Part shown: positions 26,261-34,189 of the stretch, in pieces | Layout of the letters: every line of letters begins with the position of its first letter | How positions within the stretch are numbered: position 1 is the stretch's first letter | Assembly: GCF_001678495.1 (NCBI RefSeq) | Contig: NZ_JTJL01000027.1 | Coordinates: 1 to 34,243 of the forward strand | Length of the DNA: 34,243 bases | Direction: 5' to 3' | From: Gallibacterium salpingitidis | GTDB taxonomy: Bacteria; Pseudomonadota; Gammaproteobacteria; Enterobacterales; Pasteurellaceae | Notes under the pieces: model-generated | Database searches by the model: none | Told to the model about the DNA's origin: nothing | What the model saw: the letters and a program-made list of their open reading frames with translations, nothing else | Position numbers and translations under genes: made by a program

Positions 26261-26291
26261 ACACCTTACCTTAATGGTAAGGTGTTTTTTT
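26261..26291 (+). terminator. Rho-independent terminator of pckA
   Basis: ACACCTTACC (26261-26270) and GGTAAGGTGT (26276-26285) form a perfect 10-base stem with a TTAAT loop, followed by six further T residues. Confidence 0.94.
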
Positions 26292-26337
26292 ATCTGATAT
26301 GTTTCAGGTAATTACGTATTAGTAAATGGAGGAAGTG

Positions 26338-26478
26338 ATGCGTAGAAGTGCAAGAAGAACATTAAAAAATTTTAAGACATTAAGAATTCGTCGTTTGATG
26401 TTACTGAAACGAATTCAAAAACGTAAACAATACATCCAAGCACGCCATCGAATTCGTTTCTTAAAAGAACAAGAGTAA
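26338..26478 (+). CDS. Small arginine-rich protein, 46 residues, unknown
   Basis: ATG at 26338 follows a very good ribosome-binding site (TGGAGGAAG, 26327-26335) and the frame ends with TAA at 26476-26478. The product starts MRRSARRTLKNFKTLRIRRL and has 12 Arg, 6 Lys and only 2 Glu among 46 residues, so a net charge near +16. It is probably one long basic amphipathic helix. It sits 46 bases after the pckA terminator and 5 bases before the convergent rarD stop, filling the gap exactly. Composition suggests nucleic-acid or ribosome binding. I do not recognise it; coding potential rests on start site, composition and fit. Confidence 0.65.
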   Translation: MRRSARRTLKNFKTLRIRRLMLLKRIQKRKQYIQARHRIRFLKEQE

Positions 26479-26483
26479 ATTGA

Positions 26484-27386
26484 TTAAACTGATTTAATTT
26501 TTATATTTGCAGGTCGAATAAATCCATTAATTGCTAATATACACAATGCACTCCAGATAAAGCCGTAGGTAACATAAGCTTCAGATGGCATATGTGTGTT
26601 CAGTACAGTAATGGATAGCACAAAGAGTAAACTTGGCTCAATGTAACTTAATAGACCAAATAATTTCATTGGTAAAAGTGCGCTTGAGCGAATATTGAAA
26701 GACATAGATAGCGCACTCACTGCACCAAGTAAAGGTAATAACAACCAATATCGTGATTCTTGACTAATTAATTGCCATACATTTTCTTGTGGCAATAAAT
26801 AGAGAAGAGTAAAAGGCGCAATCAAAGTCAGGTCTAGTGTTAACCCAAGTGATGCGGGGATATTCATAATTCTTCTTGATAAGTAATAAGGTGGATAGAG
26901 TAACACCACCCACAATGTCGTCCACGAAAAAGCTTGAGTACGATAAAACTCATTTAAAATGCCGCAAATCGCTAGAATTAATGCTAACAGCTGTAATTTC
27001 GTCAATTGCTCTTTCCAGATTAACTTGCCAGCAAATACCATTGCTAATGGAAAAAGAAAATAACCCATTGCAACATTTAAGCCTTCACCATTAATCGGCG
27101 CCCACATAAATAACCATAATTGACTTGCTAAAATGCAGGTACCTAATAGTAGGGTTAACCAACGAAAGAAGGATTTACCTAAGGTATTAAAAAGAAAAAC
27201 TTTAATATTTTGTCTTTTAGGATTCAGGTATATAAGCAACCATAAACTTAGCATCGTAACAACAATTCGTAATGAAAAAATGGTTGTGCCTGTGAGAGGC
27301 TGCATTGCATAGCTAAATAAATATAATGAGCTGAATAAAATTTGTGATAGTACACAAAGAATAATACCAAGGATGATAGGATTCAT
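26484..27386 (-). CDS. rarD: RarD-like EamA-family permease
   Basis: A 300-residue inner-membrane protein with about ten hydrophobic segments, matching the RarD branch of the drug/metabolite (EamA) superfamily. Typical blocks are LCVLSQILFSSLYLFSYAMQPLTGTTIFSLRI at the start, WAPINGEGLNVAMGYFLFPLAMVF, and LPMKLFGLLSYIEPSLLFVLS near the C-terminus. The transported compound is unknown for the family. Transcribed alone between the acpP terminator and the convergent small ORF. Confidence 0.8.
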   Translation of the reverse strand: MNPIILGIILCVLSQILFSSLYLFSYAMQPLTGTTIFSLRIVVTMLSLWLLIYLNPKRQNIKVFLFNTLGKSFFRWLTLLLGTCILASQLWLFMWAPINGEGLNVAMGYFLFPLAMVFAGKLIWKEQLTKLQLLALILAICGILNEFYRTQAFSWTTLWVVLLYPPYYLSRRIMNIPASLGLTLDLTLIAPFTLLYLLPQENVWQLISQESRYWLLLPLLGAVSALSMSFNIRSSALLPMKLFGLLSYIEPSLLFVLSITVLNTHMPSEAYVTYGFIWSALCILAINGFIRPANIKIKSV

Positions 27387-27421
27387 TGTAATGAATAAAT
27401 TAATGGATTTTAGATAAAATA

Positions 27422-27452
27422 AAAAAGGATTATCGTAAGGATAATCCTTTTT
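27422..27452 (-). terminator. Rho-independent terminator of acpP
   Basis: AAAAAGGATTATC (27422-27434) and GATAATCCTTTTT (27440-27452) form a perfect 13-base stem with a 5-nt loop. On the minus strand it is followed by a T-rich tract and lies 21 bases past the acpP stop. It could also act in the other direction. Confidence 0.9.
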
Positions 27453-27473
27453 GACAGAAAAACTTTACTGAAA

Positions 27474-27704
27474 TTATTGATTGCTTTGAACGTAATCAAT
27501 TGCAGATTGAACTGTAGTAATTTTTTCAGCTTCTTCGTCAGGAATTTCGATATCGAATTCTTCTTCTAAAGCCATTACTAATTCAACAGTATCTAAAGAA
27601 TCAGCACCTAAATCTTCAACGAAAGATGCTTCTGGTTTTACTTCTTCTTCTTTAACGCCTAATTGTTCAACAATAATTTTTTTGACGCGTTCTTCAATGC
27701 TCAT
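27474..27704 (-). CDS. acpP: Acyl carrier protein
   Basis: A 76-residue acidic carrier protein. The phosphopantetheine site is Ser36 in [18 protein letters not shown]. One residue shorter at the N-terminus than the E. coli protein. It shuttles acyl chains between the fatty-acid synthesis enzymes in the cytoplasm. It ends the fab cluster but is separated from fabG by 252 bases with repeats and hairpins, so it is probably expressed at a different, higher level. Confidence 0.99.
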   Translation of the reverse strand: MSIEERVKKIIVEQLGVKEEEVKPEASFVEDLGADSLDTVELVMALEEEFDIEIPDEEAEKITTVQSAIDYVQSNQ

Positions 27705-27745
27705 TTGTTAATTCCCTATTTGTTATGTTCTGACAGAGGAGAAAT

Positions 27746-27831
27746 TGTATGCATAATCAATTAAGTTGCAACTGCTAAATTAGAGGTCTAACCTCGCCCC
27801 TAATTAGGAGGTCAAAATTAGTATGCATACA
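27746..27831. repeat. Repeat-rich 86-bp block upstream of acpP
   Basis: The block is bounded by perfect 10-base inverted repeats TGTATGCATA (27746-27755) and TATGCATACA (27822-27831). Inside are two 14-base near-direct repeats, CTAAATTAGAGGTC (27775-27788) and CTAATTAGGAGGTC (27800-27813), with an ACCTC between them (27791-27795). On the minus-strand transcript, GAGGT can therefore pair with ACCTC on either side, so two exclusive stems are possible. It could be a structured acpP leader, protein-binding sites, or a tiny MITE-like insertion. Confidence 0.55.
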
Positions 27832-27930
27832 TTGACCAAAGTTACATACTCGGCAGCAATTCTATCATTAAGAAAGATTGATTGCTATGCTTTTTCCTCT
27901 TATAAGGTACAAGTATCCCAAATATGCGAT

Positions 27931-27954
27931 AACCGTTACAAAATAGTAACAGTT
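27931..27954 (-). other. Hairpin immediately after fabG
   Basis: AACCGTTAC (27931-27939) and GTAACAGTT (27946-27954) pair over nine positions with one G-U pair and a 6-nt loop, starting two bases past the fabG stop. No T-run follows on the minus strand. It may protect the fabG message end or reduce read-through into acpP. Confidence 0.5.
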
Positions 27955-27956
27955 AA

Positions 27957-28682
27957 TTAATTCATATACATACCACCATTTACATGAAGTGTTTCACCAG
28001 TAATATAACTTGCATCATCTGAAGCAAGGAATGCTACTGCTTTTGCAATATCTTTAGGATCACCTAAACGACCTGCCGGTACTTGTGCCAATGTTGCAGC
28101 TTTTTGTTCTTCTGTCAAAGCATCTGTCATATCGGTTGCAATAAATCCTGGTGCAACAACGTTAACGGTTACTCCACGTGAAGCAACTTCTTTAGCTAAT
28201 GCTTTAGAAAAACCGATAATACCTGCTTTGGCTGCACAATAGTTTGCTTGTCCAGGATTGCCCATTGAACCGACAACAGAACCGATACTAACGATACGGC
28301 CAAAACGTTTTTTCATCATACTGCGTAAAACAGCTTTTGAAAGATGGAATACTGAACTTAAATTGGTTTGTAAGATAATATCCCAATCTTCTTCTTTCAT
28401 ACGCATCATCAGGTTATCACGCGTAATACCTGCATTATTCACCAGAACATCAATATCACCAAATTGTTGTTTAATTTGCTCTAATACATTATTGATTGAT
28501 TCTAGTGAAGTAACATTCAACACTAAACCTTTACCATTCTCACCAAGATAAGCAGAAATGGCATTCGCACCATTTTCACTGGTAGCTGTTCCAATAACGG
28601 TAAAACCTTTACTGACAAGTTCTTCAGCAATCGCTTTGCCGATACCGCGGCTTGCGCCTGTTACTAATGCGATTTTTGACAT
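27957..28682 (-). CDS. fabG: 3-oxoacyl-ACP reductase FabG
   Basis: A 241-residue NADPH-dependent short-chain dehydrogenase, the first reduction in each elongation cycle. Cofactor motif GASRGIG (9-15), NNAG (82-85), and catalytic Ser135, Tyr148, Lys152 (GSVVG ... YCAAK) are in place. QANYCAAKAGIIGFSKALAKE and the C-terminal GETLHVNGGMYM are typical FabG. It lies 13 bases after fabD. Confidence 0.98.
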   Translation of the reverse strand: MSKIALVTGASRGIGKAIAEELVSKGFTVIGTATSENGANAISAYLGENGKGLVLNVTSLESINNVLEQIKQQFGDIDVLVNNAGITRDNLMMRMKEEDWDIILQTNLSSVFHLSKAVLRSMMKKRFGRIVSIGSVVGSMGNPGQANYCAAKAGIIGFSKALAKEVASRGVTVNVVAPGFIATDMTDALTEEQKAATLAQVPAGRLGDPKDIAKAVAFLASDDASYITGETLHVNGGMYMN

Positions 28683-28695
28683 AATAAATCCTTTG

Positions 28696-29640
28696 TTATT
28701 CTTGAGTTTTTAGTGTTTCAACTTCTGCAAGTGAAGCATTATCATTCACTGCACTAGATTGAATAGTTGAGCTGATGCGTTTATTTAAGCCAGTTAAGAC
28801 TTTATTTGGACCAATTTCAAAAGCTAATTCAATACCTTGTTTTTCCATTCTCTCTACTGTTTCAGTCCAACGTACAGGGTTATAAAGTTGGCGAACTAAT
28901 GCGTTACGAATGGCATCAGGATCAGTTTCCGCTTTTACATCAACGTTATTAATAACAGCTACTTGCGGTTGTTTGAATGAAATAGAAGCTAACGCAACTG
29001 CTAATTGATCAGCTGCTGGTTTCATTAATGCACAGTGTGAAGGAACACTTACCGCTAAAGGTAATGCACGTTTTGCACCAGCTTCTTTACATAATGCTGC
29101 AGCACGTTCTACTGCCGCTTTGTTCCCAGCGATAACAACTTGTCCTGGTGAATTGAAGTTTACTGCAGATACTACTTCACCTTCAGCTGCTTGTTGGCAA
29201 GCTGCAATAATTTTTTCATTATCTAAACCAATAATAGCGTACATAGCGCCAGTGCCTTCTGGTACAGCTTGTTGCATTAATTTACCGCGTAGTTGCACTA
29301 ATTGAATCGCGTCTTGGAAATCAATTACTCCTGCACAGACTAAAGCAGAGTATTCACCCAAACTATGCCCAGCCATTACTGTAGGAACAAGATCAGGATA
29401 TTGTTGTTGCCATACGCGATAAATAGCCACAGAAGCAGCTAATAGAGCAGGTTGAGTACGCCATGTTTTATTCAACTCTTCGGCACTACCTTGTTGTACT
29501 AATGCCCAAAGATCATAATCTAGTACTTCGGAAGCTTGTTGGAAAGTTTGCTCAACAATTGGAAATTGAGTTGCTAATTCGGCAAGCATTCCCACTGATT
29601 GAGAACCTTGACCAGGGAAAACCATTGCAAATTTTTTCAT
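28696..29640 (-). CDS. fabD: Malonyl-CoA:ACP transacylase FabD
   Basis: A 314-residue transacylase loading malonate on ACP. The nucleophile is Ser93 in GHSLGE, with His202 in VPSHCALM and the oxyanion motif PGQGSQ near the N-terminus. Length is normal. It lies 30 bases after fabH and 13 before fabG, and is likely co-transcribed with both. Confidence 0.98.
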   Translation of the reverse strand: MKKFAMVFPGQGSQSVGMLAELATQFPIVEQTFQQASEVLDYDLWALVQQGSAEELNKTWRTQPALLAASVAIYRVWQQQYPDLVPTVMAGHSLGEYSALVCAGVIDFQDAIQLVQLRGKLMQQAVPEGTGAMYAIIGLDNEKIIAACQQAAEGEVVSAVNFNSPGQVVIAGNKAAVERAAALCKEAGAKRALPLAVSVPSHCALMKPAADQLAVALASISFKQPQVAVINNVDVKAETDPDAIRNALVRQLYNPVRWTETVERMEKQGIELAFEIGPNKVLTGLNKRISSTIQSSAVNDNASLAEVETLKTQE

Positions 29641-29670
29641 GAGAGAACCTTTGTTAATTTTAAAAATTCA

Positions 29671-30621
29671 TTAATAACGAATAAGGGCTGAACCCCAAGT
29701 TAAGCCACCGCCAAATGCTTCAAGTAATAAAAGCTGACCATGTTGAATTCTACCATCTCTGACAGCTTCATCCAGTGCTGTTGGAATACTTGCGGCAGAG
29801 GTATTACCATGACGATCTAAAGTCACTACAACTTGTGAGAGATCCATATTCAGTTTTTTAGCAGTAGCGGAAATAATACGTAAATTGGCTTGATGAGGCA
29901 CTAACCAATCGATTTGTTCTTTAGCTAATTGATTTGCTTGTAATGTTTCTTCCACCACATTAGCTAATTCGCGCACAGCAATTTTAAATGTTTCGTTACC
30001 TTGCATCGTTAAATATTCAGGATCTTGTTGTGCTGGTAAATTGATGGGTAATGAAAGTACGCCAGCATCTTTACCGCTTGCATGTAGGTGGGTTGAGATA
30101 ATGCCTGGTTGTTCAGCTGCTTCTAAGATCACTGCGCCGGCACCATCACCAAAGAGAATGACTGTACCTCTATCTTGTTCATTTAAACGACGAGATAATA
30201 AGTCAGAACCAATAACAAGCGCTTTTTTAACTTTGCCTGTACGAATGAATTGATCTGCCACACTAAGTGCATAAACGAAACCGGAACAAGCGGCAGCAAG
30301 ATCAAAACTAATTGCATCTTCAATATTGAGCATTTGTTGGATTTGGCAAGCCGCACTTGGAAATGCGTGAGAACCACTAGTTGTTGCGACCAACACTAAG
30401 TCGATCTCATTTGCATCAATATTCGCAATGGCTAAACATTGTTTCGCTGCTTCATATCCCATTGTGGCAACGGTTTCATTAGCAGCCGCAATACGGCGCT
30501 CTTTAATGCCAGTACGTACGGAAATCCATTCATCAGAGGTATCGACCATTTTTTCTAAGTCGGCATTGGTTCTAATTTGTTGCGGAAGGTAACTACCTGT
30601 CGCTAAAATTCTGCTATACAT
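29671..30621 (-). CDS. fabH: 3-oxoacyl-ACP synthase III FabH
   Basis: A 316-residue condensing enzyme starting fatty-acid chains from acetyl-CoA and malonyl-ACP. Catalytic Cys112 (AACSG), His243 (PHQAN) and Asn273 (HGNTSAAS) match E. coli numbering exactly. It follows plsX after 74 bases, a gap with an AT-rich sequence and no clear terminator. Confidence 0.98.
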   Translation of the reverse strand: MYSRILATGSYLPQQIRTNADLEKMVDTSDEWISVRTGIKERRIAAANETVATMGYEAAKQCLAIANIDANEIDLVLVATTSGSHAFPSAACQIQQMLNIEDAISFDLAAACSGFVYALSVADQFIRTGKVKKALVIGSDLLSRRLNEQDRGTVILFGDGAGAVILEAAEQPGIISTHLHASGKDAGVLSLPINLPAQQDPEYLTMQGNETFKIAVRELANVVEETLQANQLAKEQIDWLVPHQANLRIISATAKKLNMDLSQVVVTLDRHGNTSAASIPTALDEAVRDGRIQHGQLLLLEAFGGGLTWGSALIRY

Positions 30622-30695
30622 AATTATCTCGTCATATAAAAAATTGTCGGAAATATTATCGTACTTTTATGGATAATCAAAAGATTTGTTACTAT

Positions 30696-31712
30696 CTATG
30701 ACAAACTCGTAAGAATTTTTTCTGGAATATTTTTATTCACTTGAAAAATAGCGTGTTCAATTGCGTTAGCAAAGGCATCACTATTGGAACTACCATGGCT
30801 TTTTACGATTACTGATTGTAAACCTAATAAAGAAGCGCCACTATGTTTATCCGGATTAAATGATTGTAGTTGCTGATATTTATCTTTAAGTAAATGGCGC
30901 AGAATTTTGTTTAACCAAGCAGTGCACCATTTTGGTTGTGAGCGAGCATTATCTTTTAGTAAATGAATAATGTTTTTCGCCGTACCTTCTAAAGTTTTCA
31001 GCGCAATATTACCGTTGAAACCGTCAGTGACGATTACATCAGCAACATGATTTAATAACTGATCACCTTCGATAAAGCCAACATAATTAAGATCAAGCAT
31101 TTGCTCAAGTTGGGTTGCAGCTTGACGAATATGTGGTAAGCCTTTAATCGCTTCGATACCAATATTTAACAGCGCCACTCGAGGATAAACTAAATCTAAG
31201 ATATTTTCGGCAAAGATAGCGCCCATTTTGGCAAATTGACATAACATATCTGCACTTACTTCTATATTCGCACCAAGATCAAGCATCACTGTATGATGAC
31301 CATTCATTGTTGGAATAAGTGAAGTTAAAGCTGGGCGTTGAATGCCTGGAATAGGTTGAATAAGGATTTTTGATAATCCCATCAAGGCGCCAGTATTGCC
31401 AGCACTTACACAAGCGACAGCATTATTTTTTTGTACCGCTTCAACAGCAAGTCGCAAAGAAGTACCTTTGCTATAACGTAAGGCTTGAGAAATTGGGGTA
31501 TCCGAATAGATTTGCCTACTACAATGATGAATAGTAATACGCTCAGAAAGAATACGATTCGTTGTTGGTAGATAATTTTTGATTTCAGCGTGATCGCCGA
31601 AAAAAAGAAAACGAAGCGTCGGATGCTTTTCCAACACTTGAATTGCAGCTGGGACAGTAATACGGGGACCAAAGTCCCCGCCCATCATATCTAACGCAAT
31701 GGTTAGACTCAA
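30696..31712 (-). CDS. plsX: Phosphate acyltransferase PlsX
   Basis: A 338-residue enzyme making acyl-phosphate from acyl-ACP for the PlsY step of phospholipid synthesis. It begins SLTIALDMMGGDFGP, the family opening, and carries CVSAGNTGALM and the VTDGFNGNIALKTLEGTAK block. The start codon is TTG at 31712, with AAAGG seven bases upstream; the first in-frame ATG would remove the conserved beta strand. It follows rpmF after 21 bases. Confidence 0.96.
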   Translation of the reverse strand: MSLTIALDMMGGDFGPRITVPAAIQVLEKHPTLRFLFFGDHAEIKNYLPTTNRILSERITIHHCSRQIYSDTPISQALRYSKGTSLRLAVEAVQKNNAVACVSAGNTGALMGLSKILIQPIPGIQRPALTSLIPTMNGHHTVMLDLGANIEVSADMLCQFAKMGAIFAENILDLVYPRVALLNIGIEAIKGLPHIRQAATQLEQMLDLNYVGFIEGDQLLNHVADVIVTDGFNGNIALKTLEGTAKNIIHLLKDNARSQPKWCTAWLNKILRHLLKDKYQQLQSFNPDKHSGASLLGLQSVIVKSHGSSNSDAFANAIEHAIFQVNKNIPEKILTSLS

Positions 31713-31733
31713 TTGATTACCTTTCGACGAAAA

Positions 31734-31898
31734 TTATTTAATTTTACGACCGCGGTAGTAACCATCAGCAGTAACATGATGGCGTAAATGAGTAGCACCA
31801 GTTTCTTTATCGATAGAAACTGCAGCAGTAGTTAATGCGTCATGAGAACGGCGCATATCACGTCTTGAACGAGATTTTTTATTCTGTTGAACAGCCAT
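31734..31898 (-). CDS. rpmF: 50S ribosomal protein L32
   Basis: A 54-residue basic protein beginning [20 protein letters not shown] and ending [15 protein letters not shown]. It has no zinc-binding cysteines, which is the usual form in Gammaproteobacteria. It is about two residues shorter at the C-terminus than the E. coli and Haemophilus proteins as I recall them. AGGAG (AGTTAGGAGT) precedes the ATG. It sits between yceD and plsX, the conserved order. Confidence 0.97.
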   Translation of the reverse strand: MAVQQNKKSRSRRDMRRSHDALTTAAVSIDKETGATHLRHHVTADGYYRGRKIK

Positions 31899-31913
31899 TG
31901 GCTATACTCCTAA

Positions 31914-32441
31914 CTATTTTTGCTTCTTTAAACTAGCTAACACAGCGAACGGGTTTGGTTTTTTTGCCAATTCTTCTGGCAATTCGCCAAAGACCTGTTC
32001 AGCCTCGGACACTTCACAGTGTTCTGGTTCATGCATTGGAACCAACGGAAGAGAAAGCAGAAATTCATCTTCAATCACTTCCAATAAATCTATTTCCCCA
32101 AAATCATTAAGCTCGATCGGTTCATAAATTTCAGGTAACACATCAGCCTGATCCATGTTAGACACTGGACTGTAATTAAAAGTACATGATAAATGATATG
32201 GAAAAGGTGTTCCGCAACGTTGGCATTCCAACATCACTTCAACCTTTGCTGTGCCTTGCATAACAACCAATTTTTGTGGATCGATTGAGAATGTTAGTTC
32301 AGCTTCAACATCACTTAGTACTTGATTAACCGCATCTTTTAAACGCACCAACTGAGCCTGAGAGTAATAGCCCTCATAGTTCAAACGTCTTTGTGCTGAT
32401 TTAATAGGATCGACGGTTAAGGGTAGTTTTACCTTTTTCAT
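31914..32441 (-). CDS. yceD: YceD (DUF177), 23S rRNA accumulation-associated protein
   Basis: A 175-residue YceD, conserved immediately upstream of rpmF; linked in E. coli and plants to 23S rRNA accumulation. ECQRCGTPF is the conserved Cys pair, followed by the acidic [30 protein letters not shown] and the C-terminal [21 protein letters not shown]. The ATG at 32441 gives [12 protein letters not shown], matching the E. coli start. A TTG three codons upstream would lie on the -10 element. No ribosome-binding site is visible; the promoter is so close that the message is probably almost leaderless. Confidence 0.92.
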   Translation of the reverse strand: MKKVKLPLTVDPIKSAQRRLNYEGYYSQAQLVRLKDAVNQVLSDVEAELTFSIDPQKLVVMQGTAKVEVMLECQRCGTPFPYHLSCTFNYSPVSNMDQADVLPEIYEPIELNDFGEIDLLEVIEDEFLLSLPLVPMHEPEHCEVSEAEQVFGELPEELAKKPNPFAVLASLKKQK

Positions 32442-32450
32442 AGGGTGCAA

Positions 32451-32479
32451 ATATTAACGTTAGATACAACAATAGTCAA
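32451..32479 (-). promoter_or_regulatory. Promoter of the yceD-rpmF-plsX-fab operon
   Basis: On the minus strand, TTGACT (32479-32474), a 17-base spacer and TAATAT (32456-32451). The first transcribed base would fall about at 32442-32446, so only a few bases precede the yceD ATG at 32441. A near-palindrome CAGCTTTTTTTGTA / TACAAAAAGCTG (32488-32521) lies just upstream of the -35. Confidence 0.8.
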
Positions 32480-32562
32480 AGGAATTACAGCTTTTTTTGT
32501 AAGTTTTTCTACAAAAAGCTGATGAAGTAACTGAATAAAAAATATGGAGTGATAATTGAAAA

Positions 32563-32590
32563 TTGCAGAATAACGCCAACTTGTTATAAT
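32563..32590 (+). promoter_or_regulatory. Promoter of psd
   Basis: TTGCAG (32563-32568), a 16-base spacer and a consensus -10 TATAAT (32585-32590) with the extended TG two bases upstream. Transcription would begin near 32597, about 50 bases before the psd start. It is divergent from the yceD promoter. Confidence 0.8.
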
Positions 32591-32647
32591 CCGCCATTCA
32601 TCGATAAGATGAATAGATCTTTTCACTGATTATAGAGGAAATCTCAT

Positions 32648-33532
32648 TTGAACAAGACGATAACTTATTTCGATAAATTAAAAGTGGCGTTTCATTATCT
32701 ATTACCACAATTCTTAGTTACGCGTGCAGCGGGTTGGTTAGCTGAGAAACAGTGGGGTGCAGTAACCCATACAATTATTCGCCTTTTTATTAAAAAATAT
32801 CGTATTAATATGCAAGAAGCAGTATATGCTGATGCAAAAGATTATGTTTCTTTTAATCAATTTTTTATTCGTCCTTTAAGAGATGGTGTTAGACCAATCA
32901 ATCAAGATCCTAATGGATTATGTTTACCAGCTGATGGACGAGTTAGCCAATTAGGAATGATCGAAGAAGATCGTTTGATTCAAGCAAAAGGGCATTATTT
33001 TAATTTAACTGATCTGCTTGCTGGTGATTTTGAGTTAAGCGAACAATTCAAAAATGGGCAATTTATTACCACCTATTTATCGCCAAGAGATTACCATCGT
33101 GTGCATATGCCTTGTGCGGGGACATTGCGTCAAATGGTGTATGTCCCGGGTGAATTATATTCGGTAAATCCATTTTTGGCTGAGCATATCCCTCACCTAT
33201 TTTCACGTAATGAGCGGGTAATTTGTGTATTTGATACAGAGTTTGGGCCAATGGTGCAAATCTTAGTTGGTGCTACTATCACCGCAAGTATTAGTACTAT
33301 CTGGGCTGGAGTAATTAATCCGCCACGTCCTGGTGAAATTCAAACATGGCATTATCCAGCGCAAGGTGAGGATGGTGCAATTTATTTAGAGAAAGGACAA
33401 GAGATGGGAGCATTCCGTTTAGGATCGACCGTAATTAATCTGTTTGCAGAGAATCAAGTCGAGTTTGCCCCTTATTTACATCAAGATACAGCGGTACGTG
33501 TTGGTGAATTATTAGCACGTAGAGCACAATAA
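32648..33532 (+). CDS. psd: Phosphatidylserine decarboxylase proenzyme
   Basis: A 294-residue inner-membrane enzyme making phosphatidylethanolamine. The self-cleavage motif LGST is residues 258-261, so Ser260 becomes the pyruvoyl group of the small chain. FNQFFIRPLRDGVRP, LPADGRVS, TTYLSPRDYHRVHMPCAG and ILVGATITASI are family blocks with the catalytic His/Asp set. The start is TTG at 32648, preceded by AGAGGAAAT. fklB follows after 24 bases and may be co-transcribed. Confidence 0.96.
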   Translation: MNKTITYFDKLKVAFHYLLPQFLVTRAAGWLAEKQWGAVTHTIIRLFIKKYRINMQEAVYADAKDYVSFNQFFIRPLRDGVRPINQDPNGLCLPADGRVSQLGMIEEDRLIQAKGHYFNLTDLLAGDFELSEQFKNGQFITTYLSPRDYHRVHMPCAGTLRQMVYVPGELYSVNPFLAEHIPHLFSRNERVICVFDTEFGPMVQILVGATITASISTIWAGVINPPRPGEIQTWHYPAQGEDGAIYLEKGQEMGAFRLGSTVINLFAENQVEFAPYLHQDTAVRVGELLARRAQ

Positions 33533-33556
33533 TTATTTAATTAATGAGGAATTTTT

Positions 33557-34189
33557 ATGTCACAACAATTTTTTGAACAAGTTTCATTAGATAGCGTAGA
33601 AGCTAAAGGTAGCTACGGTATTGGTTTACAAATCGGACAACAACTATTAGCAAGTCAATTAGATGTTGAAGCAACAGCAATCGCTAAAGGTATCTTTGAT
33701 GTATTAAATCAAAATGCACCAGCATTAGATCAACAAGAATTAGCAGCAGCAATTCAACAATTACAACAACGTGTTGAAGAAAAACAACAGTTATTATTTA
33801 AAGAAATTGAAGAAGCGGGAAAAGCTTTCTTAGCTGAAAACCGTCAACACCCAGATGTAGTAGAAACAGCGAGCGGTTTACAATATCAAATTCTTACCAA
33901 AGGTGAAGGAAAAGTTCCTGCTAAAACCGATAAAGTACGTGTTCACTACACAGGTTCATTAATTGACGGTACTGTATTTGATAGTTCTGTACAACGTGGG
34001 CAACCTGCTGAATTCCCAGTGAATGGCGTGATCGCAGGTTGGATCGAAGCATTAAGTATGATGCCAGTTGGTTCAAAATGGCGTTTAGTGATTCCTCACA
34101 ATCTTGCTTATGGTGAACGTGGTGCTGGCGCATCAATCCCACCATTTAGTACCTTAATTTTTGAAGTAGAATTATTAGATATTCTTTAA
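33557..34189 (+). CDS. fklB: FKBP-type peptidyl-prolyl isomerase FklB (FKBP22)
   Basis: A 210-residue cytoplasmic prolyl isomerase. Residues 1-95 are the helical dimerisation part (ASYGIGLQ-like KGSYGIGLQIGQQLLASQ, then a Gln/Glu-rich helix). Residues 105-210 are the FKBP domain with VRVHYTGSLIDGTVFDSS, FPVNGVIAGWIEAL, LAYGERGAGASIPP and LIFEVELL. No signal peptide, so FklB rather than periplasmic FkpA. AGGAA precedes the ATG. The last 54 bases of the window hold no recognisable feature. Confidence 0.95.
   Translation: MSQQFFEQVSLDSVEAKGSYGIGLQIGQQLLASQLDVEATAIAKGIFDVLNQNAPALDQQELAAAIQQLQQRVEEKQQLLFKEIEEAGKAFLAENRQHPDVVETASGLQYQILTKGEGKVPAKTDKVRVHYTGSLIDGTVFDSSVQRGQPAEFPVNGVIAGWIEALSMMPVGSKWRLVIPHNLAYGERGAGASIPPFSTLIFEVELLDIL

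Noticed and set aside
27746..27831. Calling the acpP-upstream repeat block a definite transposable element
   Set aside because: The inverted ends are only 10 bases, are themselves near-palindromic, and no target-site duplication is visible. One copy in the window cannot establish mobility.
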